Of a DNA stretch of 64,000 nucleotides, positions 1 to 11,914 are shown in pieces; positions within the stretch are counted from its first letter, which is position 1; each line of letters opens with the position of its first letter. The notes beneath the pieces were generated by a model. That model made no database searches. It saw nothing but the letters and a program-made list of their open reading frames with translations, and was not told where the DNA came from. This stretch comes from Pristionchus mayeri. Lineage: Eukaryota; Nematoda; Chromadorea; Rhabditida; Neodiplogasteridae. The stretch lies in contig BTRK01000003.1 in assembly GCA_036245805.1 (NCBI GenBank), positions 5,766,001 to 5,830,000 on the forward strand, written 5' to 3'. The position numbers and the translations under genes are program-made.

Positions 1-382
1 AATAATCTAAATCATCGTTATTACTCTGATAAGCCCACCTCCTAAAATTACGGTAACCAATTATTTGTGTGTGTAAAATTCGTAATTACTAATTGCGGTA
101 GCTTGTAATAGTTGTAGATTCAGACTCTTGCAGATCGCCGCAACGACTAATTTCGAATTTTCCATTCGAATTTTCCTAATTTCGAACTCTTCTGTTCCCT
201 TCCCTCTCCCCGTGCTTCTTACTCTTTAATAGTCCTGTGATACAGAAGCAATGTGACAAAGATTTGCGTCAAGCTATTTGGTTTCCATTATCGCCATACA
301 AATTTTATCCAGAACCTCAAAACCCGTGCGGCGGTCTACGAGCAGTTAGCTTTGGTGATAAATGCATTTATTTATATACAGC
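1..382. other. Non-coding flank with a recurring gene-end-like module
   Basis: No coding exon is visible here. Positions about 225-365 resemble 19,865-20,020 and, more weakly, 40,555-40,640: all contain a stretch like GTTCTGTGATACAGAAGCAA and two end in an AGCAG..TTCGCTTTGGTGA stretch. The three copies may mark the ends of tandem copies of one locus, but no gene can be attached to this first copy. Positions 135-165 also carry, inverted, the short GCAACGACTAATTTCG terminus seen in many introns of this window. Confidence 0.35.
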
Positions 383-1820
383 AGCACCGGAGAGTATTCA
401 TACGATTTGATTTTTTCTTATAACTTTTTCTGCAGTAGACTTAGCAAGTTAGATGTTGTAGCGGTATATATCAAAACCATCGAAGAATACGATGCGAGTA
501 TTGCGTCATCACGTGCATCATAACGGATTGCGTAGTGGTGACGCAATCGAATTCACTTTTTCAAACAGGCGTTATTCTTATAAAGAATTTTTCCAGCTTT
601 CCAAACTTTCTGACGTTGGAGGTAAGACCCAGGCCTATCCAGAATAAAAATTTTTGGTTGCTGCTCGGTCGCACATTGGCTGCAGCCTTGCTGCAAAATC
701 GATGTCAAACATTAAGATATCCGCTCCTAGGCAAGCTAGAGACTGGTTCAAGGCTTCAAAATGATCGTGATCATGAGTCCATATGATCCTGAGAATATGG
801 CAACAATATCTCAACAACTGCCTTCAGGGCATGAAAAAATCGCTTTCTCACATGACCACTTTTTGGAGATTCAACTTTTCGGGAAATCTGTTTAAAAAAC
901 TGATTGTTGCTTAGGCATGTTCAAAATGTCTTATATGTATAATTCCCAACTTTTTAGAGTGTTTGGTTATCTTTCCTACCAGCGGCGATTGGTTTTCGGA
1001 GGCACTTTCGAGTCCCCGACCCACTATTTTCGTCTGCACTCTCTCTACAACTGTGCCCAAAGTTATTAACACACTTCAAAAAGTTGGGAATCGGTTATTC
1101 AGGGCATGTTGGACATGCACACACCATAACAATTGATTTCCTTAGCTTTCCCACAAACTTGTTTCCGAAGGGTCATGCATTCAGGACCACGTCGCACCTC
1201 TGAAAGTCAATCGCCGCGGGCGGGAAAGATATCCAAACACTCTAAAAAGTTGGGAATCATATATATAAGACATTTTGAACATGCCTAAGCAACAATCAGA
1301 TTATTAAACAGATTTCCCGAAAAGTTGAATCTCCAAAAAGTGGTCATGTGAAAAAGTGATTTTTTCATGCGATGAGGGCAAATGTTGAGATATTGTTTTC
1401 ATATTCTCTGGATCATCTGTACTCATGACGACGATAATTTTAATGCCTTTAACCAGTCTCTAGCTTGACTAGGAGCCGATATCTTAATTTTTAACATCGA
1501 TTTTGCAGCAAGGCTGCAGCCAATGTGCGACCGAGCACCTACTTCAAATTTTTATTCTGGATAGACCTCGGTCCTATCTAAAACGTCAGAAAGTTCGGCA
1601 AGCTGGAAAAATTCTGTATAAGAATAGCGCATGTTTGAAAAAGTGAAATTCGATTGCGTCATCACTACGCAATACGTTATGGTGCACGTGATGACGCAAT
1701 ACTCTCATCGTATTTTTCGTTTGGTTTGATATATAGCGCAACAACATCTAACTTCCTAAGTCAACTGCAGAAAAAGTTATATGAAAAAATCAAATCTTAT
1801 GAATACTTTCCGGCGCTACG
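383..1820. repeat. Foldback (palindromic) element, about 1.4 kb
   Basis: The left arm (about 383-840) reappears inverted at about 1,380-1,820, including the GATGACGCAATCGAATT-type core and a block ending GATATTGTT. Inside lies a second, shorter inverted pair (about 935-1,015 and 1,185-1,255), so the whole region could form one long hairpin. The ORFs in the arms mirror each other and show no protein-like pattern. No transposase is visible. This is a non-autonomous element or hairpin locus of unknown superfamily. Confidence 0.75.
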
Positions 1821-1823
1821 GTA

Positions 1824-3005
1824 CAGTACCGTGCAAAAGTCTCGCAACAAATTTGAGGTTGTCATAACTTCGTTCAAAATTAAGCTAGAGACTTATGGTA
1901 GGAAGCATTCGAGAGGTATACCAGGAGAAAATAGTCATGTGGTACATGTTCTGAAACATATTTATCGCGGGTTTCTAAATTTAATTTTCTGTATCACAAT
2001 TTTCATGTATTTTTTGAAACTCGTAAGTCGATGTTATCTCGCACGAACTGTGATGAAAGTATAACCATTGATGTTTACAATCCATTATCTGGCTTGCTCG
2101 TTGTGCATCGGAAAGAGCTAATATATCGATTTTCCGAGACCTCCGAGATGTATTTCAACGAATATATCTTCGCTCCCAGTTGAACGATAGGGCGCCTATT
2201 ACGCAGGTACTAAACAATTTTGAAACAGTTTACCAAGTTTGATAATGATCAGACAACAATTTCCAAAAATCGAAAAAAATTGGACACGAATTTTCATACA
2301 TGTGACCTTTAACGCTATCGAAAAAAACCGATTTCTTGAAACTTTATGCTGAATCTATTAATGAATAGGTGTGCAAAATCGCGAAGTGAGACTATTTGTC
2401 CAGCACATTTTAGAGCCTAATAACCACAGACATCCAGAACGGCCAAAGTCGTCAGAATTGGTCGGCAGCGAAAGTCGACCTAGCATAGCGGGAGAGTTTC
2501 TTTAAAATTGGCTCCAATTCAATGAGAAATGTGCATATCTAGGACTTGCGAAGCTGTTAGGTGCGTTTTATGCAATTTTAACAAGATTCAATTTTACCTT
2601 GTACCGTGTTTTAAGGCTCATGCCTATCTGATTCTATGTGGTGGAGGGAGTGAAGATATAGCCCTTGAAACACATCTCGGAGGTCTCGGAAAATCGATGT
2701 ATTAGCTCTTTCCGATGTGCAACGAGCAAGCCAGATAGTGGATTGTAAACATCAAAGGTTATACTTTGATCACAGTTCGTACGAGATAACATCGACTTAC
2801 GGCTGAGTTTCAAAAAATACATGAAAATTGTGATACAGAAAATTAAATTCAGAAACCCGCGATAAATGTGTTTCAGATCAAGTACCACATGACTATTTTC
2901 TCCTGATATTCGCCTCTCGAATGCTTCCAACCATAAGTCTCTAGCTTATTTTTGAACGAAGTTATGACAATCACAATTTTGTTGCGAGACTTTTGCACGG
3001 TACTG
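1824..3005. mobile_element. Foldback DNA transposon with Tc-like ends, TA duplication
   Basis: The element begins CAGTACCGTGCAAAAGTCTC and ends with the inverse, flanked on both sides by TA. Long arms (1,824-2,200 and 2,630-3,005) are inverted copies with a short unique centre. TA target duplication and the CAGTNC start are typical of Tc1/mariner-class elements, and long-armed foldback members such as Tc4 are known in nematodes. Mirrored ORFs in the arms are not considered genes. Confidence 0.8.
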
Positions 3006-3150
3006 TATGTGTCTAAACAATATATTTATTAGATTTGACAATTCTAACATGGAAAAGACGAATTTTGTTCACAATTTGCAATATTTTCATAGTATTTGTT
3101 CAATTGTCCACGTAAATATTAATACATTCATTAAATATTTATTATTAAAG

Positions 3151-6100
3151 TTGGCCGGGGACGAGGAGTCCATTTCCGTGTCCGACCTCAACCAGAGGCT
3201 CAAGAAGCAGCGAGGTGAGGGATTGATCTTTGATTAGCGTGGAAATTGTGATTTTTTCGATGATATTTTTGTCGTAAATTTTTCCAACCTCACGTCAAAG
3301 TAATTGAACATCCAGGAAAATATGCCAGATATAGAATTCTCAAAACCGTTCTTCGCTAGGTACATTTTTCTCCCATAATTATTTTACAAATTGTTTTCTC
3401 CCATACTGATATATAGAATATACAATAATTTTCTAAAAGATCTCTTACAAAGTATAATATTTCAAAATATATAAATTGACTTTGAGCGACGCTTGCGATG
3501 ACGGACGCGCAGATCGAGGAATTCATCAAGAACGCGGAGAGGAACGGAGACGCCGTCATCGACTTCCGCGAGTTTGAGAGTTTGGTGAGTGCGAAATCTA
3601 GAGTAATCGTCCGATTCTCTAATCTTCTCTCACTCTCTCGAATCTGCGAATGAGAATGAGAAATCAGGGAAATCAGACCATTGCTCAACATGTATTATTA
3701 TAAAAATGAGAGCAGGTGTTTCGTGTTTCAAACTCGGTGATTTTCGATTCCAAGGCTGTTACATAATCTGGTAAGATAGCGTACGCCAATATGATTTTCA
3801 CAGTTGCTTCCCACACTACAAATACGAGAAATGATACATGCTCTCTTAATTAAATACACAATTTCTGTCAAACTAGCCGGTCGATAGAGTGTCAAAATAT
3901 AGAGACTGTGATTTCGTTTCTCGAACTCTAGTAGGACGTATACTACTCTACAAGAGAGCTGGCTGTTCGCACTTTGCTCACTCGCAATTAGAGTGTCGAT
4001 AACAAACAACTTGTTGACAAATTTTTAAACAACAAGTTGTTTTCAAAGTGCGATAAATAATCAACGCTTTGGAAATAATGCTAATCAACGTGTTGTTTAT
4101 TTGCCAACGCTTTGTTTATTCACTCAACTGTTGTTTGCGATCAGTTTGGACAAGTTGTTTTTATTGTTTGATTTGTCGCGACTTGTTGACAAATAAACAA
4201 CGCTTTGGATATTTGATTTGATTACGAAACAAAGCTTTGGATAATATCATTCGCAACGCTTTGAATTTGACAAACCAGTCGTTTTCGACACTCTACTCGC
4301 AATAGGTAAATGCGTGGTGAAGGAGTGGTGAAGGAATATCAAAAAAGAGGTCATAGAAAATGTAAGACATTTTTTTCAAAACTTGGTGATTATTTATTTC
4401 CAGTATTTTACTTATTCCGATCAGATAAAGTGCACCAATATCGCCTCGCAAATCACTTCAAAAAACCAAAAAAAAGGACACTAGTCCGGCTGCCCCCCCC
4501 CCCCGCCTTCGGCGGGTGCCCCGTCCTAGCAGAGTAAGTTTCGCAATCACTCGTGTCGCAACTTGTTGACACGCGATCTCTCTCCCTCAACATTGCGTAA
4601 TCGTTTCGCAACTGTTTCGAAATTCGGTCACACGGAACTGCGCTTTATATATCACGTCTCTCACGAGAGAATCGACTCAAAATGACTTATCGTGGGACAG
4701 GGGGCATTTTTTGACTTCGGCTTTTCAATGGTTTTGTTCTTCCCTAGACTCAACTAGGACCCCTGTAACCGGAATAGTCAGCACAACCCTTCCTCTCCGA
4801 GTTGCTGCACCGGTCGCTTGCTCACCTCTCACTTTGCCGATCACAGTACCGTTCAAAATATAGTTTGGAGCCTCGTTTTTCGTGTCCCCGGCTAACATTC
4901 CGAGCTCTATCAACCAGCATAGCGCATTTAGCCATATTTTAATTTTTGAAGGCACTACATTCAACGAGGGGTAATTTGAAAACTGCATCGAATGCGGGCT
5001 TAGCTTTTTATAGAGGAGATGCGTCTTCTCAGGACGATTCGATTAAGGGGTTTATGCTCCCATATCTCGGGGGATAACTTAGTATCCCACGCGAAAAACT
5101 TTTTCAAATGATTTGAACTCGATTGTCACTCTATTTCATCCCTATTGTTCCGTCCAATCGCGCAATTGGAAGTGAAACATAACTCAATTACTTCATTTTT
5201 CTGCTGTTTTTGGCCTTTGTAGGCGTAAATTGGGATATGCTTCACTTCAAATTGCACGATTCTACGGGACAATAGGGATGAAATAGAGTGAAAATTGAGT
5301 TCAAATCATTTGAAAAAGTTTTTCGCATTGGAAGCTAAGTTATCCACCGAGATATGGGAGCATAAACCCCTTAATCGAATCGTCCTGAGAAGACGCATTT
5401 CCTCTATAAAAATCTAAGCCCGCATTCGAGCAGTTTTCAAATTACCCTTCGTTGAATATGGTGCCTTCAAAAATTAAAATATGGCTAAATGAACTATGCT
5501 GGTTGATAGAGCTCGGAAAGATAGCCGGGGACACGAAAAACGAGGCTCCAAACTATATTTTGAACGGTACTATGTGATCGGCAAAGTGAGAGGTAAGCAA
5601 GCGACCCGTGCAGCAACTCGGAGAGGAAGGGTCGTGCTGACTATTCCGGTTACGGGGGTCCTAGTTGAGTCTAGGGAAGCTCAAAAACATCGAAAACCCG
5701 AAGTCAACAAATTACCCCAGTCCCAAGATCAGTCGAATCTCTCATGAGAGGCGTGATATAGGTATAGATAGTTTTAGAATGGAAATGATGATGTCTTATT
5801 GCGCAAGATGAAATTGGTCTCTAATCTCCAATCAGTACTTTTCCGCATTATGTCCCTAGTTAGATTTGAATTTGAACCTTGACCTTTGATCTCTGCAGAT
5901 GGCCTCTCCTCTGGCTAAGGTGCATCGGATGCTGCTCGTGATACGAAAGATCGCCGACGGAGTCATCGCCAAGAACCAGAAACACGAGGTGAATCTTTCA
6001 TCTTTGTAGATTGTAGTTTGATCTTTTTAGTTTGACCTGTTCGATATTTATATTTTGTATAAAATGTAAATTAAGATTAAAGGAGGAGTAAATGCAAAAA

Positions 6101-9100
6101 GCGCGCCCGGTTGGAATATGTTCCCCTAGAGACGCACTCTCTTCAAGTCGCGTGCTATCTCGCCACCTTCCCTGAGCTTTCCCTGATCTTGCTCAAAGCC
6201 AACTAGCTATAATTATATAATATAGAATTCCTATTCGCAATGGAGATATCAATGTGAAAATTTCGGAGCTTCGAATCGTTGTGGAGCTCTAGGCAGTGCA
6301 TATGACGGCGGTTGCGTAATAATCGAGCAAGGTCTGGCACATCGCTTTTTCGAAAACTTGTGGAAAGAGGTTCTCGAGGGTGCTGATTAACGTGGTCAAC
6401 TTCATTTTGCACCAACTCGACCGGTTAAGCCAGGCTGCATGTAGGCTGCATCTACCTTTACGTTCATAACTCATCAACCGATTGAGGAACGAACTTTAAA
6501 TTTTTACAGTGATAAAATAAGATACATACGACTCGGAAGACAATAAATTAGCATATTTTATTTTATGCTAAAATTGTGTAAAATCGGTTCTCGAAAATAC
6601 GGCAGAAACTAAAGACGAGATTTGTATAGGAAGATGCGCTGTGTGCTGAGGATTATTTTTCGTATGCAGGGTATGGGGTTAGAAGTCCGCGTTGTTATAC
6701 TACGCATCATTTTATCGGTCATTTATCGCTTCTTAACCGCGCTAACCGCAAATAAGAATGTGTTTCACTCTCAAATATAGTCTCCGTGACCCTCAACTCG
6801 CAATAATTCAATCTGAGAGTACAGATCAGTGTGAAACATATTTTCATTCGTCACTTTTTGTGCAGTGAACGCGGTCAAGAAGCGATAAATGACCGATAAA
6901 ATTATGCGTAGTATAAAAACGCGGACTTCTACCCCCATACCCTGCATACGAAAAATGATCCTCAGCACACAGCGCATCTTCCTATACAAATCTCGTCTTT
7001 AGTTTCTACCGTATATTCGAGAACCAATTTTACACAATTTTAGCATAAAATATGCTAATTTATTGTCGTCCGAGTCGTAGGTATCTTATTTTATCACTGT
7101 AAAAATTTCAACTTCATTCCTCAATCGGTTGATGAGCAATGGACGTGAAGGTAGATGCAGCCTACATGCAGCCTGGCTTAACCGGTCGAGTTGGTGCAAA
7201 ATGAAGTTGAGCACGTTAATCAGCACCCTCGAGAACCCATTTCCACAAGTTTTCGAAAAATCGATGTGCCAAGTCCTTCAGGTCGTTGTTCGATTCTTAC
7301 GCAATCACCGTCATATGATAGCTTCAAAAATTGAATATTGAGTTTACTCCTCCTTTAAGGTTTTTTTTCCTTTTTTGAGTCGAAATGTTTGGGACATGGT
7401 GATTCTACTGTTCAGTGAATGCCCATAGTTACCGAGTGCCCATCGTGTCAATCGTCCTCTTCCGTTTTTGAAAAGTACAAAACACAATTTTGATTTTGTA
7501 TCCCTACATAAAGAAAAGAATACTTCACTATCATGTATGTATGCGGCAGCAAGAATCTTGTTGCATTTTTTGTCTGAAACTTACTTGTGTTCTAGAAACT
7601 ATCTAACCTGAAAATTGCACGGCAAGGGGGGGAGCGGACAATCCGGCAACGGACAATCCGGCAACGGGACGCCCTTCGCTGGAGATTCGAGCTAGCCACT
7701 TGGGTTTTGTTTCATTGTAACCAGTATGTGCTACACTACCTTTGCATATACAATTCTTGTTGCAAGGCGAACTTTAGTTTCACTCCATATCTATGTATAG
7801 GGGTTCATGGTCCAAAATTGAGAATTTGAGTGGAAAATCATGGTTAGATAAACACCAAATATCGTAACTAATCGATACTCATGTGGGGGGATAAAGTAGT
7901 TCCTGGAATACTGGAATATGAATTGGCTACGATGTTTGGTATTTACCTAACCATGATTTTCCACTCAAATTCTCAATTTTGGACCATGAACCCCTATTCA
8001 TGGATATGGAGTGAAACTCATGATCGCCTTGCAACAAGAATTGCATATGCAAAGGTAGTGTAGCACATACTGGTTACAATGAAACAACATCCAAGTGGCT
8101 AGCTCGAATCTCCAGCGAAGGGCGTCCCGTTGCCGGATTGACCGTTGCCGGATTGTCCGCCCCCCCCCCCCCCCCCCCCCCCCCCCGGCAAGGAGCACAT
8201 TGACGCATACTTTTCTCACCAAATAACGACATTTTTGTATTACACGTGGTCCTCTTCTTCGCATATTACTGGAGTGAGGACAACCCGCATGACATCATGA
8301 CGCACTGTGCCGGATGATCCTGCCCGATCCGAGCAGGGCTCATGGGGTTAGTAAAGCTCCACCCCCTTTTAAAAATATCACGCCTCTCACGGGAGAATCG
8401 AGCTGAATTTGCCATTCATGGGAATGGAGGAAAATTGTGGTTTGAGTTCTAACCTATTTTGACCATCCTGAGGCATGCCTGAGTGACCCCCGAAGTGTTA
8501 TTGTGCAGACTTCATTTTGGGGCTTCCTACACCGGGTCGCAATTCGGCATCACTTACTTCAAGGGACGATTTCTCGAAAACGGTGCCATATTGAGCAAAA
8601 TGGACCTCCGAATGACCCCGGCTCATTTTTCGAGCTCTATCGATCTATTTAAACCAATTTCTCTGAATCCGATTTTGAACGACGGTACGTTGTCGTTCAA
8701 TTTTCTCAAAAATGTAGGTGCAGAAGCAGCTCAAATTTCTTCAATCAATGCAGCTCGACGAGTGCTTTCCAATGAGTGGTTTATCAAAAAAATACGGGCA
8801 CGGTGGTGAGACTTTCGCCCCTTTTACATTTTTCGATTATTTGAAGTCACTCCATTCCTCGCACACCGCTCGTTTTTTGAGAGTACGGAGTGAAATGATC
8901 CCATTGTCCCTCACTCCCCCCATTGTTCTCACTCCTCCTCATTCCAAAAATACGTTAGGTGTGCGAATAATTAGTGGCTTCAAATGATCGAAAAATGTAA
9001 AAGGGGCGAAAGTTTCACCACCGTGCCCGTATTTTTTTGGTAAACCACTCATTGGAAAGCACTCGTCGAGCTGCATTGATTGAAGAAATTAGAGCTGCTT

Positions 9101-9968
9101 CTGCACCTACATTTTTGAGAAAATTGAACGACAACGTACCGTGGTTCAAAATCGGATTCAGAGAAATTGGTTTACATAGATCGATAGAGCTCGAAAAATG
9201 AGCCGGGGTCATTCGGAGGTCCATTTTGCTCAATATGTCACCGTTTTCGAGAAATCAGCCCTTGAAGTGAGTGATGCCGAATTGCTACCCGGTGTAGGAA
9301 GCCCCAAAATGAAGTCTGCACAACACTTCGGGGGTCACTCAGGCATGCCTCAGGATGGTCAAAATAGGTTAGAACACAAATCACAATTTTCCTCCATTCC
9401 CATGAATGGCAAAATCAGCTCGATTCTCCCGTGAGAGGCGTGATATATTGACTGAAGCCTTTAACCTTCCGTGAGTGTGATCAAGCTTATTGCACAGGAA
9501 GATCAAACTAGAAAGATCAAAGTTCAACCTAAAGGTCTCTTACGCGGCACGCGAAGCCGGCGGCATAACCGGCTTCTGCTTCGGCAATTTCATCATACGG
9601 TGGTGAAAAGAAATAATTTGTGCTTTGTAGTTTGATATTTGAACATATTTGAAAAACGTTGATATTCTTTACCGTTACCAACATGAATCGCATAAGCACC
9701 ACAGTAGATTGTTTTTTTCTGCATTTTGCAGCAATTGACAATCCAGGCGCTTTCTTGAATCAGCATGGCTACATTTAGCAGGCTTCGTGATGCTGGCAGT
9801 GCCATCAAAATGTCAAAAATGGAAGCGTTTTCGAGAGAGATAGCGCTGATTAATCTCATCGTTGCAGTTTGATATTTGATTTCTGGCCTATCCTTTCAGA
9901 AGCACAAATGGGAGCAGATTGTGCGCACGATCTGCGTCATCGCCTACATCATCTTCTTCATCGGAATG
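3151..9968 (+). CDS. EF-hand, rhomboid-related (RHBDL-like) protein, partial, four exons
   Basis: Four exons join in one open frame of 107 codons: A 3151-3214 (ends phase 1), B 3487-3584, C 5899-5988 and D 9900-9968 (all phase 0). Exons A and B read as a degenerate EF-hand pair. The helix-loop AERNGDAVIDFREF in exon B aligns position for position with a calmodulin-type loop (E, N, D, A, I and E at loop positions 1, 3, 5, 6, 8 and 12). Exon C encodes a basic, charged segment. Exon D reads KHKWEQIVRT followed by a hydrophobic stretch. Animal RHBDL proteins have this order: EF-hands, linker, then a membrane rhomboid protease core. The gene must begin left of the window. No catalytic Ser/His exons follow; rhomboid-like exons reappear only at 40 kb after a third copy of exon C. 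The rhomboid assignment rests on context; the EF-hand and exon phases are seen directly. Exon D could alternatively be the last membrane segment of another protein. Confidence 0.55.
3991..4293. mobile_element. MITE, 303 bp, TA duplication
   Basis: Ends are GAGTGTCGATAAC and GTTTTCGACACTC, flanked by TA on both sides. The interior is made of repeated CAACGCTTTG and CAACTTGTTG motifs in both orientations. The homologous locus near 27,975 lacks this insertion, which gives an approximate empty site. It carries no coding capacity and is probably mobilised by a Tc1/mariner-type transposase. It lies in the intron between exons B and C of the EF-hand gene. Confidence 0.75.
4647..5760. mobile_element. 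Foldback element, TATATCACG family, copy 1
   Basis: A near-complete palindrome about 1.1 kb long. It starts ATATCACGTCTCTCACGAGA, ends TCTCATGAGAGGCGTGATAT, and has arms of about 480 bp around a short centre near 5,200. It shares termini and parts of the arms with elements at 8,375-9,446, 38,210-39,149 and 58,585-59,658. The ORFs at 4,725-4,988 and 5,496-5,747 are the same arm read from both sides, not genes. It lies in the B-C intron. Confidence 0.8.
6081..7354. mobile_element. TTAA-flanked MITE (AGGAGGAGTAAA ends) holding a nested palindrome
   Basis: Outer ends AGGAGGAGTAAA and TTTACTCCTCCT are flanked by TTAA, as expected of piggyBac-type insertion. Positions 6,081-6,297 match the uninterrupted 245-bp copy at 38,799-39,043. 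The middle (about 6,298-7,317) is a separate palindrome whose arms read toward each other and which shares sequence with the arms at 10,190-10,430 and 18,590-18,835. It lies in the intron between exons C and D of the EF-hand gene. Confidence 0.75.
7621..8190. repeat. Palindrome, 570 bp, with poly-C tract
   Basis: Arms 7,621-7,860 and 7,905-8,190 are inverted copies, including GGACAATCCGGCAACGG and GGTTCATGGTCCAAAATTG. One end carries a run of about 27 C (8,160-8,186), which matches a much shorter G-run in the other arm. This is a likely non-autonomous foldback. The length of the homopolymer may be a sequencing estimate. Confidence 0.7.
8375..9446. mobile_element. Foldback element, TATATCACG family, copy 2
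   Basis: Starts ATATCACGCCTCTCACGGGA and ends TCCCGTGAGAGGCGTGATAT. The arms (8,375-8,890 and 8,950-9,446) are nearly exact inverted copies. The ORFs at 8,483-8,809 (+) and 9,015-9,233 (-) are the same peptide from the two arms, which explains why they look conserved. The centre near 8,890-8,950 is unique. It lies between exons C and D of the EF-hand gene. Confidence 0.85.
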
Positions 9969-10189
9969 GTAAGGCAAATTTTAAATTTGAATTTTAGCGC
10001 CATAACAAATAAACAAATAGGAATAGTTGACGCAATAGATTTTTTTTAAAATTGTATTTGCCTGTTTCTATTGTTTTGGTAATAAGTATGTTGGCCAGCG
10101 AAGTTGAGTTTCAGAATTGCATTAAGAAAATATTTTTTCTCGAAGTTTGATTTCGTCTTGGTTTACGGGTGAAAACATAACAATATGAT
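9969..10189. other. Intron-like AT-rich sequence
   Basis: Begins with the GTAAGG donor after exon D. I see no exon, RNA gene or repeat boundary before the foldback arm that starts near 10,190. Confidence 0.4.
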
Positions 10190-11914
10190 GCCGGTTGCCG
10201 AAAAGTCAAACAAGGTATGGCACAACAAAATTTCAAGAATTTGGGGAAATGCGCTATCGAGGGTGCTGATCATCATGGTCTACTTCATTTTACACCAAAC
10301 CGACCAGTGCAGCCGGGCTGCAAGTAGGTCGTATTTAGGTTTTCCTCAATATCTCAAAAACTAAATTACCGATTGACTTGAAATTACTACAGGTGGTAAA
10401 TCTGGTCAGGCATATATCGAAGAAGTAATTAGTGTAAAACTATTTTATCCAAATTATGAGAAAATTTACTTCTCGAATACTAGGGAGAAGCGGAAGCTGA
10501 ATTTGGGATAGAAAGACGCGCCTTGTCGAGAGGATCATTTTTCGAAAAGTATGTGTGATGTTTCTTATATTCGCTTTTTTGTTGTGATCTATTTTATGTG
10601 TGATTTTGGCGAAATCGCAAGAAACGTTGAATTGGAATGAGTTTCACTTTGGAAAAAGAGAGAACAAAGAAAGCAGTCGATCTTTTGGCACGTTTTTCAC
10701 ACTAATCAACGTCATTCTCACTCATTCAATGTGAAACTCATATCTGTTTTTCGCGATTTCGACGCAAGAATCACGCAGAAAATAGATCATAACAAAAAAG
10801 CGAATATCAGAAACATCACACATACCATTCGAAAAATGATCCTCTCGAAAAGACGCGTCTTTCCATCCCAAATTCAGCTTCCGCTTCTCCCTAGTATTCG
10901 AGAAATACATTTTCTCATAATTTGCATAAAATGTTTTTACTCTAAATATTATCAGGTTGGTGAGAAAGTAATGCTCGATTTTCAAATTTTCAATTTTGAG
11001 GTACCCCGCCTGCAGTTGCCGTCTGATTATAATTTTGCTATATATATTCGTTGAGTGCTTGGATACACTTTCCATCGCGCATTGGTTCAAACGGTATTAC
11101 CTCGAGATATAAATTTGGTTTCGGAAATTTCACTTTGGAAGTGGACCGCTCAGAATGATTCGAATGAGAAGGAATGACTCGGAAGACAATAATTGGGAAA
11201 GAGTGAGAATGCAAATATTTTCTGAGAAATTATGGTTTCGGAAATTTTTTTCTGGAAGTTTGACATCGGAAGCAACATTTCATGAACCATAGGAAACTTT
11301 AAAGACACTCTCTAATGCAATTTCCCTTACTAATATTGCTTCTTAAATTTAAAACTTAACAATTGGTATGCGTAATCTACTACTTATGTGTCAGATAAGG
11401 GCAGAAAACCTTTATTTGAATAAGTTCATTTTTAAGCTTTACGAAATTTGCTTCCAATCACTAATTTCCAGAAAAAAATTTCCGAAACCATCATTTCTCA
11501 GAAAATATGTGCATTCTCATTCTTCCCGAGTTGTTATTTCGAAATCATTTCTTCCCATTCGAACCCTTCCGAGTGGTCGATTTCCGAAACCAAATTTATA
11601 TCTCGAGGTAATACCGTTCAAACCTATCCAGTTACTATTGATACAACATGATGAAGAGAGAAGTACATGAACAAAGAGTTGAACTGATTACGTTTTGGCC
11701 CAGAATTCCATGGAGAGCTAGGACAGGGTAAATATTATGTCACAGCCGAATAGTACACCATACGTATATCACAACGCAACATTTGAATCTGGTCCGCTGC
11801 GAATGGCCTGTCAGAAAACACGCTCATTTTTGAACTTGACCCTCACTGAACATCAACAGAAATACTCGTCTTTACGGTGTATCCGTAACAACAGACGTTT
11901 CCATCCCAAATGTA

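Noticed and set aside
8160..8186. Long poly-C run as a functional G-quadruplex site
   Set aside because: A homopolymer of this length in a palindrome arm is more simply explained by slippage or base-calling uncertainty.
9900..9968. Exon D as the last membrane helix of a Cys-loop ligand-gated channel
   Set aside because: It joins in phase with EF-hand exons A-C, which such channels lack; kept only as an alternative.
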